Below, piece after piece: positions 29,201 through 35,892 of a stretch of 47,394 bases of DNA. A model generated the notes under the pieces. The model was not told the DNA's origin and ran no database searches. It was given only the letters and a program-made list of their open reading frames with translations. Made by a program: the position numbers and the translations under genes. Within the stretch, counting starts at the first letter, position 1. The number at the start of each line of letters is the position of its first letter. This stretch comes from Acidobacteriota bacterium (lineage in GTDB: Bacteria > Acidobacteriota > Terriglobia > Acidiferrales > UBA7541): NCBI GenBank assembly GCA_021832085.1, contig JAKBLM010000031.1:1-47394 (forward strand). The letters run 5' to 3'.

Positions 29201-29755
29201 CGAATCCTCGTCGACAACGCGCCCGCCGGCCTTCCCTATCGCCTCAACGTGGTTCCGCTGGTCGGCGCTCATCTTGATTTCCGCGGCTATCCGCGCGCGA
29301 TCGAGGGCCATCCGGCCGCCGATCTCACTTACCAATACGACGAAGTCAGTCCCACCGGCCCCTACGCCCGCCAGGTCGGCAACTACACCCGCTACGGCAA
29401 CGTTCTCCCGCTGCTCCAGCGCGCCGATGAAGAGTATGTAATCTTCGGTTCCGGTGACGAGGTCCGCCTCCGTTTCAATCCCGCTACATTGCCACCTCCG
29501 CCGCCGGGTTGGAAGCGCGACTATTTCTTCTATGCCAACGGCTTCGACAAGGACATGGACTTCTACGCCTACGACGGCTCGACTGTCCCGCCCCTGCCTT
29601 TCGACACCTTGATTCCGTATCCCTATCCTCACGGCACCGGCTATCCCGAAACACCCCAGCACATCCGCTACCAACTCGAATACAACACGCGCTCAGTCGA
29701 CAGCCCCGCCGGCAACACTTACCGCTTCCAATACCACTACGACCCTCCGCGCTGA
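26231..29755 (+). CDS. TPR + FG-GAP + ASPIC/UnbV protein with large C-terminal extension
   Basis: About 1174 residues. An N-terminal hydrophobic segment (GVTLLCGSVLLAGFLYFPAL) is followed by about five TPR units (LNNLGVAYMNRESIVKAAGY, YAWYNLGLLAMDENHPKAAL), then a propeller of FG-GAP loops from about residue 255 (FDYNGDGLPDILLLDIGG, DYDHDGDLDLYATRFP) and an ASPIC/UnbV domain near 690-730 (TAGLGSHSEAGVVRMLWP). A further 437 residues rich in aromatic and beta-type sequence (FVWDGRHFHFVSDILGAG, QYDEVSPTGPYARQ) form a C-terminal region I do not recognise. I prefer GTG at 26231, which overlaps the previous stop as GTGA, over TTG at 26228. The domain mix links the TPR and CRTAC1 classes seen separately in this block. 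Confidence 0.88.
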   Translation: MKSLRAKHFPKVGILGVTLLCGSVLLAGFLYFPALHAAGGQPKQLSARRLKASLLNNLGVAYMNRESIVKAAGYFQRAHATDPKLSTARLNLAIALLNTQKYHEAGAIFESLVHSEPRNPYAWYNLGLLAMDENHPKAALQDFQRVAAIDPHDADTRYFIGRLHLQLGQYAQAIASFEAALRIDPFHVSAEFGLAQTYLHMRNMAEARRHLAIFQHLTAAKLGAPLTLIYGQQGKYSQAVDVPTGLEPVPPPLPVHFVNVTKGSGLPVSVPRSAAGTSTTAASWFGSGACVFDYNGDGLPDILLLDIGGAPALYRNLGHGHFVNVTKGSGISIPGPGIGCTVGDYNNDNRPDLAISYNGGIALFENEGHGKFLNVTRQAGINTTGLVLGLTFVDYDHDGDLDLYATRFPNVPVNPSTGALSLPPGKPVPTNVLWRNDGNGKFTNVTAATGLAGPGLSLGALLSDVNNDRAVDLVLTGYRNAPVIYLNPREGKFRPIRPWTTAFSVPTLGVTALDFNKDDWMDLAFTQDGTPGLTLWRNIDGKKFVRVPLPRLNWTRAWGVAPIDYDNDGWIDLVAVGINAKGGHIALFRNEGPAGFRNVTRQVGLDKIHLSHPRSIVAADFYGDGATDLLITQHDGPPVLLRNVGGNRNHWLQIKLRGNHDNHSGLGTKVKIFAGTLHQKFEIAGASGYLSQDPATLTAGLGSHSEAGVVRMLWPTGVLQDEVHISADQPHLINEINRRGSSCPLLFVWDGRHFHFVSDILGAGIIGHWVAPGERNIPDPIEYVKVPGSLVRPRHGRLSFRLLEPMEELDYLDQVRLLAVDHPAGTSVYSNSRFSMEPPFPRFHVIVSRGARPLLGAWNGRGQDVLPELLKKDHRFVQSFSSTPFAGIAATHALKLELGPWNPRRPLRLIMTGFTDYFSASSLYAAWQAGLSPIPPFVEALEPDGRWKRVIANMGFPAGLERTMVVNLTGHLPPGTRFIRIVTNLKIYWDRILVDNAPAGLPYRLNVVPLVGAHLDFRGYPRAIEGHPAADLTYQYDEVSPTGPYARQVGNYTRYGNVLPLLQRADEEYVIFGSGDEVRLRFNPATLPPPPPGWKRDYFFYANGFDKDMDFYAYDGSTVPPLPFDTLIPYPYPHGTGYPETPQHIRYQLEYNTRSVDSPAGNTYRFQYHYDPPR

Positions 29756-29837
29756 CCCGCGCTTGCCGCGGGCTGCCAGGCTCGCCCGGCTTCAACGCAG
29801 CGAGAATCGTCAATCCAGGTCCCCTCACAATCTTTCT

Positions 29838-30319
29838 GTTGCACCCTGGACGGGTTCTCGCGGCGCGTGGTCGGCTGGGCGCTGGGCCGGACACTCGGAG
29901 CCGAACTGACGCTGCAGGCGCTGCGGTCGGCGCTGGCACGACGCCAGCCGGTTCCCGGCTTGGTCCACCACTCCGATCGCGGCGTGCAGTGCGCTTCGCG
30001 CGACTACACCGCTTTGCTGCTGGCCCATGGTGTGCGGATCAGCATGTCGCGCCGAGCGAATCCCTACGACAACGCGATGGCCGAGTCGTTCATGAAAACG
30101 CTGAAGTACGAGGAGGTCTATCGCAACGAGTACCGCGATCTGTCCGAGGGTCAGGCTGGAATCGGGCGCTTCCTCGAGCAGGTGTACAACGAAAAACGGC
30201 TGCACTCGGCGCTGGGCTATCGTCCGCCGGCCGAGTTCGAGCGCTCGCTGGCGACTGTCTCCGGTCCGAGACTCCCCTCGTGGGCCACAGCGCAGCGAGC
30301 TCGGGAGTCGGTAAGATGA
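29838..30319 (+). pseudogene. IS3-family transposase (orfB) C-terminal fragment
   Basis: The reading frame encodes about 160 residues matching the C-terminal half of an IS3-group DDE transposase: TLDGFSRRVVGWALG, the second catalytic Asp in VHHSDRGVQC, the catalytic Glu in NAMAESFMKTLK, and the end motif YNEKRLHSALGYRPPAEFE. The first catalytic Asp region and all of orfA are missing, and no start codon with a ribosome site precedes the fragment, so it is not functional. It begins about 80 bases after the end of the CRTAC1 operon, and its left junction near 29838 may mark where the element was lost. Confidence 0.88.
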
Positions 30320-30423
30320 GTTTTTTCAGGCATGGGGAAACTCATCATCCGATGAGCGCCTCGGCATTTGCGCTGGGGCGGCCCCGGTTGGACCGCCCCG
30401 CGCCTCATCGAAACGATGAGTTT
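30315..30423. repeat. Three consecutive hairpins downstream of the IS3 fragment
   Basis: GATGAGTTT (30315-30323) pairs with AAACTCATC (30338-30346); GGGGCGG (30375-30381) pairs with CCGCCCC (30393-30399); CTCATCG (30404-30410) pairs with CGATGAG (30414-30420) around an AAA loop. The first motif recurs directly at 30415-30423. They start within the last codons of the transposase fragment's spacer and could be the remains of an IS end or an independent small palindromic element. Confidence 0.55.
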
Positions 30424-31204
30424 CCGGCTGGCTATTCCTTGGTGGGTTGCGCTCCCGCAGAGCCCGCCTCCGCTTCGCCGGCCGGCACGCAGGTTGAAGC
30501 AAGAGCAGTGGCGAGTACAATCGAAAAGCAGCGAACGGTAGAAAGACCCTTAACCGCTTGTCTCACTCAAGGGGACAACCCCATCATCACCCCGAGACTT
30601 TATCTCGAAGGCACCCAGAACGCCCACATGGTCACAGACGCTACCACTGACCGGGCGTGGACTTTCCCGAACGCAGACGGAGCTGTCACGCTCAACGTCA
30701 CGTCGGGAGAGTGCAGCACCGGGTCAACCGGGACAGCAACATGCAACTTCTCAACCGCGTACTCCGCCACTCCGACCTGCATCGGCACAGACACGACAGC
30801 AGCCGCGGCGGTCCAGGTAACCGACACCGCGTCGGCGATCACGGTTGGGGACTGCGGACCACACTATCGATTGGATTTGCGCGCCTCGCGGAGCGGTCGC
30901 GGGGTATACGCCGTAGCCAGGATTGGAGAACTGAAAACGACACTGGCCCTCGAACTCGCTGCTTGGCTTTTGGACCAGCGAGTGCTTCGCCAGTCTTGGC
31001 AGCGCCGTGGTGACAATTTGGTGACACTCCCCGGTTTTGGATCGCTGCCGGCGGCGAATTGCGTCATGCTTTGTAACCGCTAAGCAGCAAAACCTTGACG
31101 TCCACACGGAGTCGCGGTGCGCCTCGCACCGGATCACGCTCCCCCGCGCCGGACACGCAAAAGTCAGACGAAGAAGGCTTCCTGGCGAAGAGAAGGAGAT
31201 TACC
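30320..31204. other. Non-coding stretch in decayed island
   Basis: 885 bases with no intact gene. It holds the three hairpins at 30315-30423 and a short frame segment at 30565-30858 described separately. A long frame passing through it from the upstream operon is composed of arbitrary sequence apart from that segment. Confidence 0.45.
30565..30858 (+). pseudogene. Possible fragment of a Thr/Ala-rich fibre-like protein
   Basis: One frame reads through about 98 residues of composition unlike the surroundings (PRLYLEGTQNAHMVTDATT, WTFPNADGAVTLNV, then Thr/Ser/Ala-rich text). This resembles low-complexity tail-fibre or adhesin-like hypothetical proteins. There is no start codon with a ribosome site and no downstream continuation of the same character. 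Treat as a tentative remnant. Confidence 0.2.
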
Positions 31205-32437
31205 GTGACCTTTCCTCAAGTGACGGTGGTGAGCCTGGACGACGGCCAACTCGTGGAGTTCATTAAACAAGCCCAAGAAACGCTGCTTTTTGCGGGCCCC
31301 GGCGTCAGCCTCCTGGTCGCGGAGGCGCTCGCCCAGAAGTGGCGCGAACTTGATCCTGCGAGCGTATCCATACTCCTCGACGTTGACCCCGAGGTCTGCC
31401 GCTTGGGATATGGCACAGTTCAGGCAATCGAGTTGTTGCACCAGACTGCTCTGAAAATGGGGCAATGCCTTCATCACCGCCCCGGAATCAGAGTTGGGCT
31501 CGTCGGGACAGAGCGGGCCACTCTGGTTTTCGCCCCGATCCCATTGCTAATTGAGGCGGAGTCCGTCCCCTTCCCCCGTCCCAATGCGGTTTGCCTCGAT
31601 TCCGCCGCGGAGGATCCAGCCTCGCCGGTCGAAACTCTCAAGCGAGAGGCAGATGACCTAATCCATGGCAGCGAGCCGGTTGACAATGAAAAAGTAGAGG
31701 AACTCGCCCGGGACCTGGCGGAAAATCCTCCCTTAAAATTCGACTTGGCCAGGGTGGTGCACGTTTTCAACGCTCGATTTCAGTTCGTGGAATTTGAACT
31801 TTCCGGCCTGCTCGTTTCCCGGATGACTGCTCCGATTCCTCCTGATTTATTGGGACTCGCGGGGGATGAGGAAACACAAAAGTTGCTTCATAGCACGTTT
31901 AAGCTGGTTCGCGACGACAGCAAAATCTCTGGTGCCCAAATCTTCGAGAGGAAGCGAACGATCTCGGGGAAATACCTGTTCTCCTTGAAAGGCTATGGGA
32001 CCGTGTGTCTACGGGCAAACAAAGAGGCTTTCCTCACCGAGGTCGAAGCTCTTAAGAAAGAGATCACACAGTTCCAGAAAAGGATCGAACAGCAATTGCA
32101 GTCCGAGATGGACCACAACCGCGGTCGTCTTGTGAAGGCGCTCCTCCCCGCCGTCTACGAAAACCCGCCACAACGTTGGATAAAGTTTCTCGGCCCGCGG
32201 CCCAAAAAATCCGTGTTACGAGAACATCTTGTCCGCGAGCTGGAAGAGTCCTTCGGATCTGCTCAGGATCTGATCAAGGAAATGAATGCAACTGTCATTT
32301 TCAAGGATGTGACCTACGAATCCTTGAACGACCCCAACTTTATTGGCGTCGCTCGGAAGGCCATCCCCGACATGAAGGCCCTTCACGAGGAACATTTCGC
32401 TGCCGAGGCGAACCCGCAGGTGAGGATGGAGGCATGA
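31205..32437 (+). CDS. Unrecognised 410-residue protein, possibly degenerate PLD-like
   Basis: Starts at GTG 31205, seven bases after an AGGAG; the frame is open further upstream without coding character. The N-terminal half (LVEFIKQAQETLLFAGPGVS, VSILLDVDPEVCRLGYGT, RPGIRVGLVGTERATLVFAP) has the alternating strand/helix pattern of phospholipase-D-like domains, but no HxK catalytic motif is present, so any such domain would be inactive. The C-terminal half is helical, with a charged coiled-coil-like stretch (EVEALKKEITQFQKRIEQQL) near residues 280-310. Neighbours are IS fragments and broken genes, so it may be cargo of a mobile element. It is the only apparently intact gene in the decayed island. 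Function unknown. Confidence 0.7.
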   Translation: MTFPQVTVVSLDDGQLVEFIKQAQETLLFAGPGVSLLVAEALAQKWRELDPASVSILLDVDPEVCRLGYGTVQAIELLHQTALKMGQCLHHRPGIRVGLVGTERATLVFAPIPLLIEAESVPFPRPNAVCLDSAAEDPASPVETLKREADDLIHGSEPVDNEKVEELARDLAENPPLKFDLARVVHVFNARFQFVEFELSGLLVSRMTAPIPPDLLGLAGDEETQKLLHSTFKLVRDDSKISGAQIFERKRTISGKYLFSLKGYGTVCLRANKEAFLTEVEALKKEITQFQKRIEQQLQSEMDHNRGRLVKALLPAVYENPPQRWIKFLGPRPKKSVLREHLVRELEESFGSAQDLIKEMNATVIFKDVTYESLNDPNFIGVARKAIPDMKALHEEHFAAEANPQVRMEA

Positions 32438-32504
32438 TTCCACGCGAATTCAGGGTCCGAGCCGTTACTATTTTGGGTCCGAGACGGACGGGGCTTACTG
32501 CACT

Positions 32505-32661
32505 CTTTCTTGGTCCAGTATCCGCGGCCCGGCAACGGGATCTGCAGCTTTCGGCAGACCTTGGCGAGCGCCACGGCCGAGATGCCGTATTTCGGGGCCA
32601 CCTTCACCAGCGGTTTCTCCCACACCTCCGCGTAGAGCTCTTCCCGATCCCAGGTTCCCAT
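32505..32661 (-). pseudogene. Truncated N-terminus of a mobile-element-associated protein
   Basis: The first 52 residues (starting MGTWDREELYAEVWEKPL, then VAPKYGISAVALAKVCRKL and PLPGRGYWTKK) match the N-terminal region of a family of uncharacterised proteins often seen on plasmids and islands, recalled from their pattern LYxEVWxxP...KYGISDxxLxKxCRKxxIPxPxRGYW. After this the frame continues with unrelated residues for 40 codons and overlaps the 3' end of the convergent 410-residue gene. The family members are normally several hundred residues, so this is a remnant. Confidence 0.6.
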
Positions 32662-32873
32662 GGCCTGTCAAACCTCCCACGGAAAGTCTGCCGGCGGACC
32701 GGGCTGTCGCCCACCGCAGAGAGGCTTGGTGCCAAGCAGAGCATGAACAGCACTGTAAAGGCCTGCAGCAAGGCTATGCAGGCACCCTAAAATCGCGATC
32801 GCCAAGGCGCTGCCACGGGTATATTCTCCCTTCCCTGGATGCATGTCTGAAGTTTCAGCTAGGAGACGAGCGT
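32662..32873. other. Short gap before the amber-interrupted gene
   Basis: No gene is seen. An AGGAG ribosome site ends the gap eight bases before the ATG at 32874. The palindromic sequence AGGCCTGCAGCAAGG-type repeats near 32757-32783 (gcctgcagcaaggctatgca) are minor. Confidence 0.3.
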
Positions 32874-33617
32874 ATGAGCGAGTCTACTGGTTTTTCCAAG
32901 GACTTCCCGCTAGATGAGGGGATTTTTACCACGGCCAAATTGACGCTTGCTGCTTCGACCGACGCGAATGGGGCCGAGGTCATTCTCTAGAACGAGAAGT
33001 TCCCAGCCGGAGACATTCAGCTCGGCCACATCTCGTTTGCGGCGGAAAACGGCAAAATGACGATGAAGCCGATTGGCGAGGCGTCTGTGAGCTTCGACAT
33101 CGGGGCCTCGGCTCAAACAGGCGCAGGGGTGTACGCGAAAGCGGCCGACGCGATCGCGGCTCTCCATCTGGCCGAAACGCCGAGCCTGAACATTGCCGAA
33201 TCGCCAGGCGAACGCTACCTGCTCATGGACTGGGGTTATTCAGCGTCCCTAGCTGGCTCGGCGTCAAATCCGATAGGCGTTCTCGGGTCAGTCAGCTTCG
33301 GCGTGGAAGCGAAGCACAACTCCGTGTTCGCCATCCTGCACCGGTTCGGCGAAGGTCAAGGCGCCTGCGATGTCGTCGAGGACACGATTGAAAGCTGGAT
33401 GCTCCCACGGCAGGTGAACTACATCGACGGAGGCGTAAATCTAAAGCCGGGAACCTGGCTTCTGGCGGAAGCCGACGGCTCGCTCGCCTTCACTCTCGCC
33501 ACCGGACTTGGCTGGAATATGAGTTTCGCCAAGGATGCCAGACTGCTAGTCTGCTATATCCGAAATCTCTTGACCATTGAGAACCCGCCAAGCCGCAGTT
33601 CTCACGGGCTCCAATAG
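32874..33617 (+). pseudogene. Gene interrupted by an in-frame amber codon
   Basis: An ATG at 32874 with AGGAG eight bases upstream opens a frame of 38 codons (beginning MSESTGFSKDFPLDEGIF) that ends at TAG 32988-32990. The same frame then continues uninterrupted for another 208 codons to 33617 with the same soluble, beta-rich character (FPAGDIQLGHISFAAENGK, LLMDWGYSASLAGSA, PGTWLLAEADGSLAFTLAT). A C-to-T change in a CAG codon would explain the stop. The internal ATG at 33057 lacks a ribosome site, so I regard the gene as broken unless the amber codon is read through. No family is recognised. It shares frame and style with the gene that follows at 33648. Confidence 0.65.
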
Positions 33618-33647
33618 TAAGCGCATTTCAGAAACAGGAGACTAGAC

Positions 33648-34396
33648 GTGACACATGACCTCAGCGCAAAGGTTGACGCGAGCCTGAAGGCAAACCTGGG
33701 TTTCAGCGGCAAATACTTGGTGGTAGTCGGGCATGAAAGCGCCAATTCGGTGGTCCGGCTCCGACTGTACAAGCAATCGACCAAGGGTCTCAATTTCGGT
33801 TTCAATCTAGATGTGGGTGTCCAGGGCTCCGACCCGCAGCTTCCCACCAGCTTCGAGAACTTCATCCAGAGCATTTTCGGGGTGCATGGGCTCCAGGTCC
33901 TCAACGATTTGCGCCAGTGGACTGATCCATCCGCCGATCTTGGTCAAAAACTCGCCGGCCTTACTGAGCAGACCGCTCTCCATTTGCTGAAAGAAACGGT
34001 ACCAAACATTGATCCAGCAGCCGAGTTCGACAGGGCCAAACAGGCTCTCGCTGACGCGCTGAACACCTGGACTAGCCTGCCTGGGAAGCTCTCGTCGATG
34101 CTGTGGACGTTTATCGGGCAGAAAGATCCAACTCTCGAGGCGGAATTCAAGGCATTCCTCTCGGGTCTGGCCAATCCGCAAACGACCGAAAAGACCATAT
34201 TGACAACCCTCAAGAAAGTGACCTTCGGCGACAGCCCACGAGGCCAGTTTCTGGAGGCCATCGCGGATAGGGTTTGCTGGCGTTGTCCAGCGATTTGCGG
34301 CCCGTCAGCACCATGCCGGCAAGGCTCTCGATATCCTGAACGGTGGCATCATTCAGAGGCTCCAGATTTTCATCAACCAGAAGCTGGATCGTCTAG
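33648..34396 (+). pseudogene. Frameshifted, truncated gene of unknown function
   Basis: Starts at GTG 33648 with AGGAG seven bases upstream. About 207 residues look genuine (SGKYLVVVGHESANSVVRLR, FIQSIFGVHGLQVLNDL, LTEQTALHLLKETVPNI). At about 34269 the coherent sequence leaves the original frame; in the +1 frame it resumes as FAGVVQRFAARQHHAGKALD and INQKLDRLAARVV until it meets the IS21 remnant near 34393. A single extra base near 34269 explains this. It is in the same frame as the preceding amber-interrupted gene, from which it is separated by TAG TAA and 24 bases, so both may be parts of one former large gene. Function unknown. Confidence 0.6.
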
Positions 34397-34665
34397 CTGC
34401 CCGAGTAGTTCCGCTCGCGCAGTTCCCGCAGCAGCACCCGCCCGTTCCACACCCCGGCGCGCAGACGCTCCTCCAGATACGCTTTAAACGGGTCCAGCTT
34501 ACTGGCTCGCCGCGGGCGGGGCCCATAAACCGGCGCCACTTCCGGTCCCAACAGGTACTTGCGAATCGTCTTGCGACCCCAGCCGGTCAGCTGACTGATC
34601 GCCTGGATACTCATCCCTTGCCGTTGCAGTTCTTTGATCTGTTCCACGTCTCTCCCCCTGAACAA
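34393..34665 (-). pseudogene. IS21-family istA, N-terminal fragment
   Basis: Ninety residues of an IS21-type transposase: an N-terminal helix-turn-helix (KELQRQGMSIQAISQLTGWG, then RKTIRKYLLG) followed by SKLDPFKAYLEERL and VLLRELRERNYSGS. Intact IstA is about 400-500 residues with a DDE core, all of which is missing here along with istB. Translation stops at TAG 34395-34393, at the junction with the frameshifted gene on the other strand. The region was therefore cut by deletion or recombination after insertion. Confidence 0.85.
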
Positions 34666-34765
34666 GTCTCGGAACCTCCTCCCTGCGGAGTGGGTTCCGG
34701 TCTACCACATCAGGGGTGGGGAATTTTCAATCGGCACTTTGGGGATTTTTACACCGGCACTGACA
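34393..34765 (-). mobile_element. IS21-family element remnant with intact terminal end
   Basis: Read on the minus strand the element begins TGTCAGTGCCGG at 34765, the usual IS21-type terminus. Just inside are two 20-base repeats, plus-strand 34718-34737 and 34741-34760, agreeing at 16 of 20 positions with a 23-base period. These are typical IS21 transposase-binding sites. The istA start follows at 34665, and the rest of the element is absent. Confidence 0.75.
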
Positions 34766-35514
34766 TTCTGACAGCTTAAGTGCAAGCACATAAACACGCC
34801 GGCGGCAGTCAAATGTTCTGCTGCTAATCAGCAATTTGCAGTGGAGCTACCGTAGGGCCGTCGGCGTTGCGCACGCTCCGAACCAATTAAACTGCCGATC
34901 ACTGCTTAATACTTCCATCACGCGCTGGCGCCGCAGAGCGGCAAGGAAAATAAGGGCATATCTGCCTCGTAGTCATTCGAGATGGAGCAGGAGGACTCTC
35001 GGTGTCAAGAGTGTGCCAATGTGTGCCAGAATGAAATGTTTGTGGCCTCTCGGGGTTAGATCCGAACGAGAAACAGAATCCAAACATAGAACATAAGGGT
35101 GCAGGCGTGGGGCCATCCCGCTGGGTTCGCAGGCGGCTCTTACGTCTGAGTCGATCTCCGTCGTTGCGCGCCGATTTGCTACCAGCGTGGGCCCAGCGCC
35201 AAACCCGCTTGGAAGAAATCCGTGCCCCCTTGGGTCAAAGTCCTCGGCGTGCGCTATTTGCCCCATCGGGTTCTGTAGAATCCGACCTGCCAGCCTCCCA
35301 GCATCGTCGTAACGTCATGAAACGATGGGCCGTTACTGTTCCCCATCGTGGCCGACAAGTCTGGTAATATATATGCTTGAACGCATACATGTATACAGAG
35401 ATAAACATATTGTAATCAGTGGAGACAGCCGGAAAAGGAAAATACTGTGCGCCGAAGTCTCTGCCTGTGCATGCAGCGTTTGATCCTGCAAACAGACCGA
35501 AAGGGAGGTAGGAG
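34766..35514. other. Intergenic region between IS21 remnant and ars operon
   Basis: 749 bases without a supportable gene; several short frames are arginine/serine-rich shadows. It contains an 8-bp stem at 35322-35329/35342-35349 (ACGATGGG/CCCATCGT) and an AT-rich promoter-like tract at 35366-35420 with the palindrome ATACATGTAT. No arsR gene was found here. Confidence 0.5.
35366..35420. promoter_or_regulatory. AT-rich putative ars operon control region
   Basis: A distinctly AT-rich tract in otherwise GC-rich DNA, with ATGC-ttgaac-GCAT (35372-35385) and the perfect palindrome ATACATGTAT (35385-35394). This is the type of sequence recognised by ArsR/SmtB regulators. The arsD start is about 120 bases downstream, behind a strong GGAGGTAGGAG. 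The -35/-10 elements could not be assigned with confidence. Confidence 0.35.
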
Positions 35515-35892
35515 ATGAGGAAATTACGAGTTTTTGACCCGCCGATGTGCTGTTCAACCGGCGTATGCGGCCCCACCGTTGACCCGGTGCTGCCGCAATT
35601 TGCCAGCGATCTCGAATGGGTCAAGAGACACGGCGTCGAGGTTGAACGCTACAATCTGGCCCAGCAACCACAGGCTTTTGCCGCCGATCCGACCGTCACA
35701 GCCGCTCTCCGACAGTTCGGGACGAACTGTCTGCCGCTGGTCCTGATCGGAGAGGCGATTGTGCAGCGGGGATCCTACCCCTCTCGAAAACATCTACGCA
35801 GCCTCCTCGGGTTGCCGGAGGCCGACTCGCCGAGCGTTCCGGCGGCACCCTTCAAGTCTCCGGCAAAGCGTGGCGGAGGTTGCTGCCGATGA
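35515..35892 (+). CDS. arsD: ArsD arsenite metallochaperone
   Basis: A 125-residue protein that binds As(III)/Sb(III) and passes it to the ArsA ATPase; some ArsD proteins also repress the operon weakly. The metal-binding cysteines Cys12-Cys13 and Cys18 (PPMCCSTGVCG) are present, as is a Cys pair at the C-terminus (GGGCCR, 123-124) corresponding to the vicinal pairs of classical ArsD. Cys72 lies in FGTNCLPLVLIG. A very strong ribosome site (GGAGGTAGGAG) abuts the ATG. It is the first gene of the operon and overlaps arsA by four bases (ATGA). Confidence 0.95.
   Translation: MRKLRVFDPPMCCSTGVCGPTVDPVLPQFASDLEWVKRHGVEVERYNLAQQPQAFAADPTVTAALRQFGTNCLPLVLIGEAIVQRGSYPSRKHLRSLLGLPEADSPSVPAAPFKSPAKRGGGCCR

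Noticed and set aside
29509..31083. 524-codon plus-strand frame spanning the CRTAC1 gene end and the IS3 fragment
   Set aside because: It runs in the wrong frame through two recognised coding regions. Only a short internal segment was kept, as a weak remnant.
34836..35266. Short frames before arsD considered as a possible arsR
   Set aside because: None contains a winged-helix motif, metal-binding Cys or a ribosome site.
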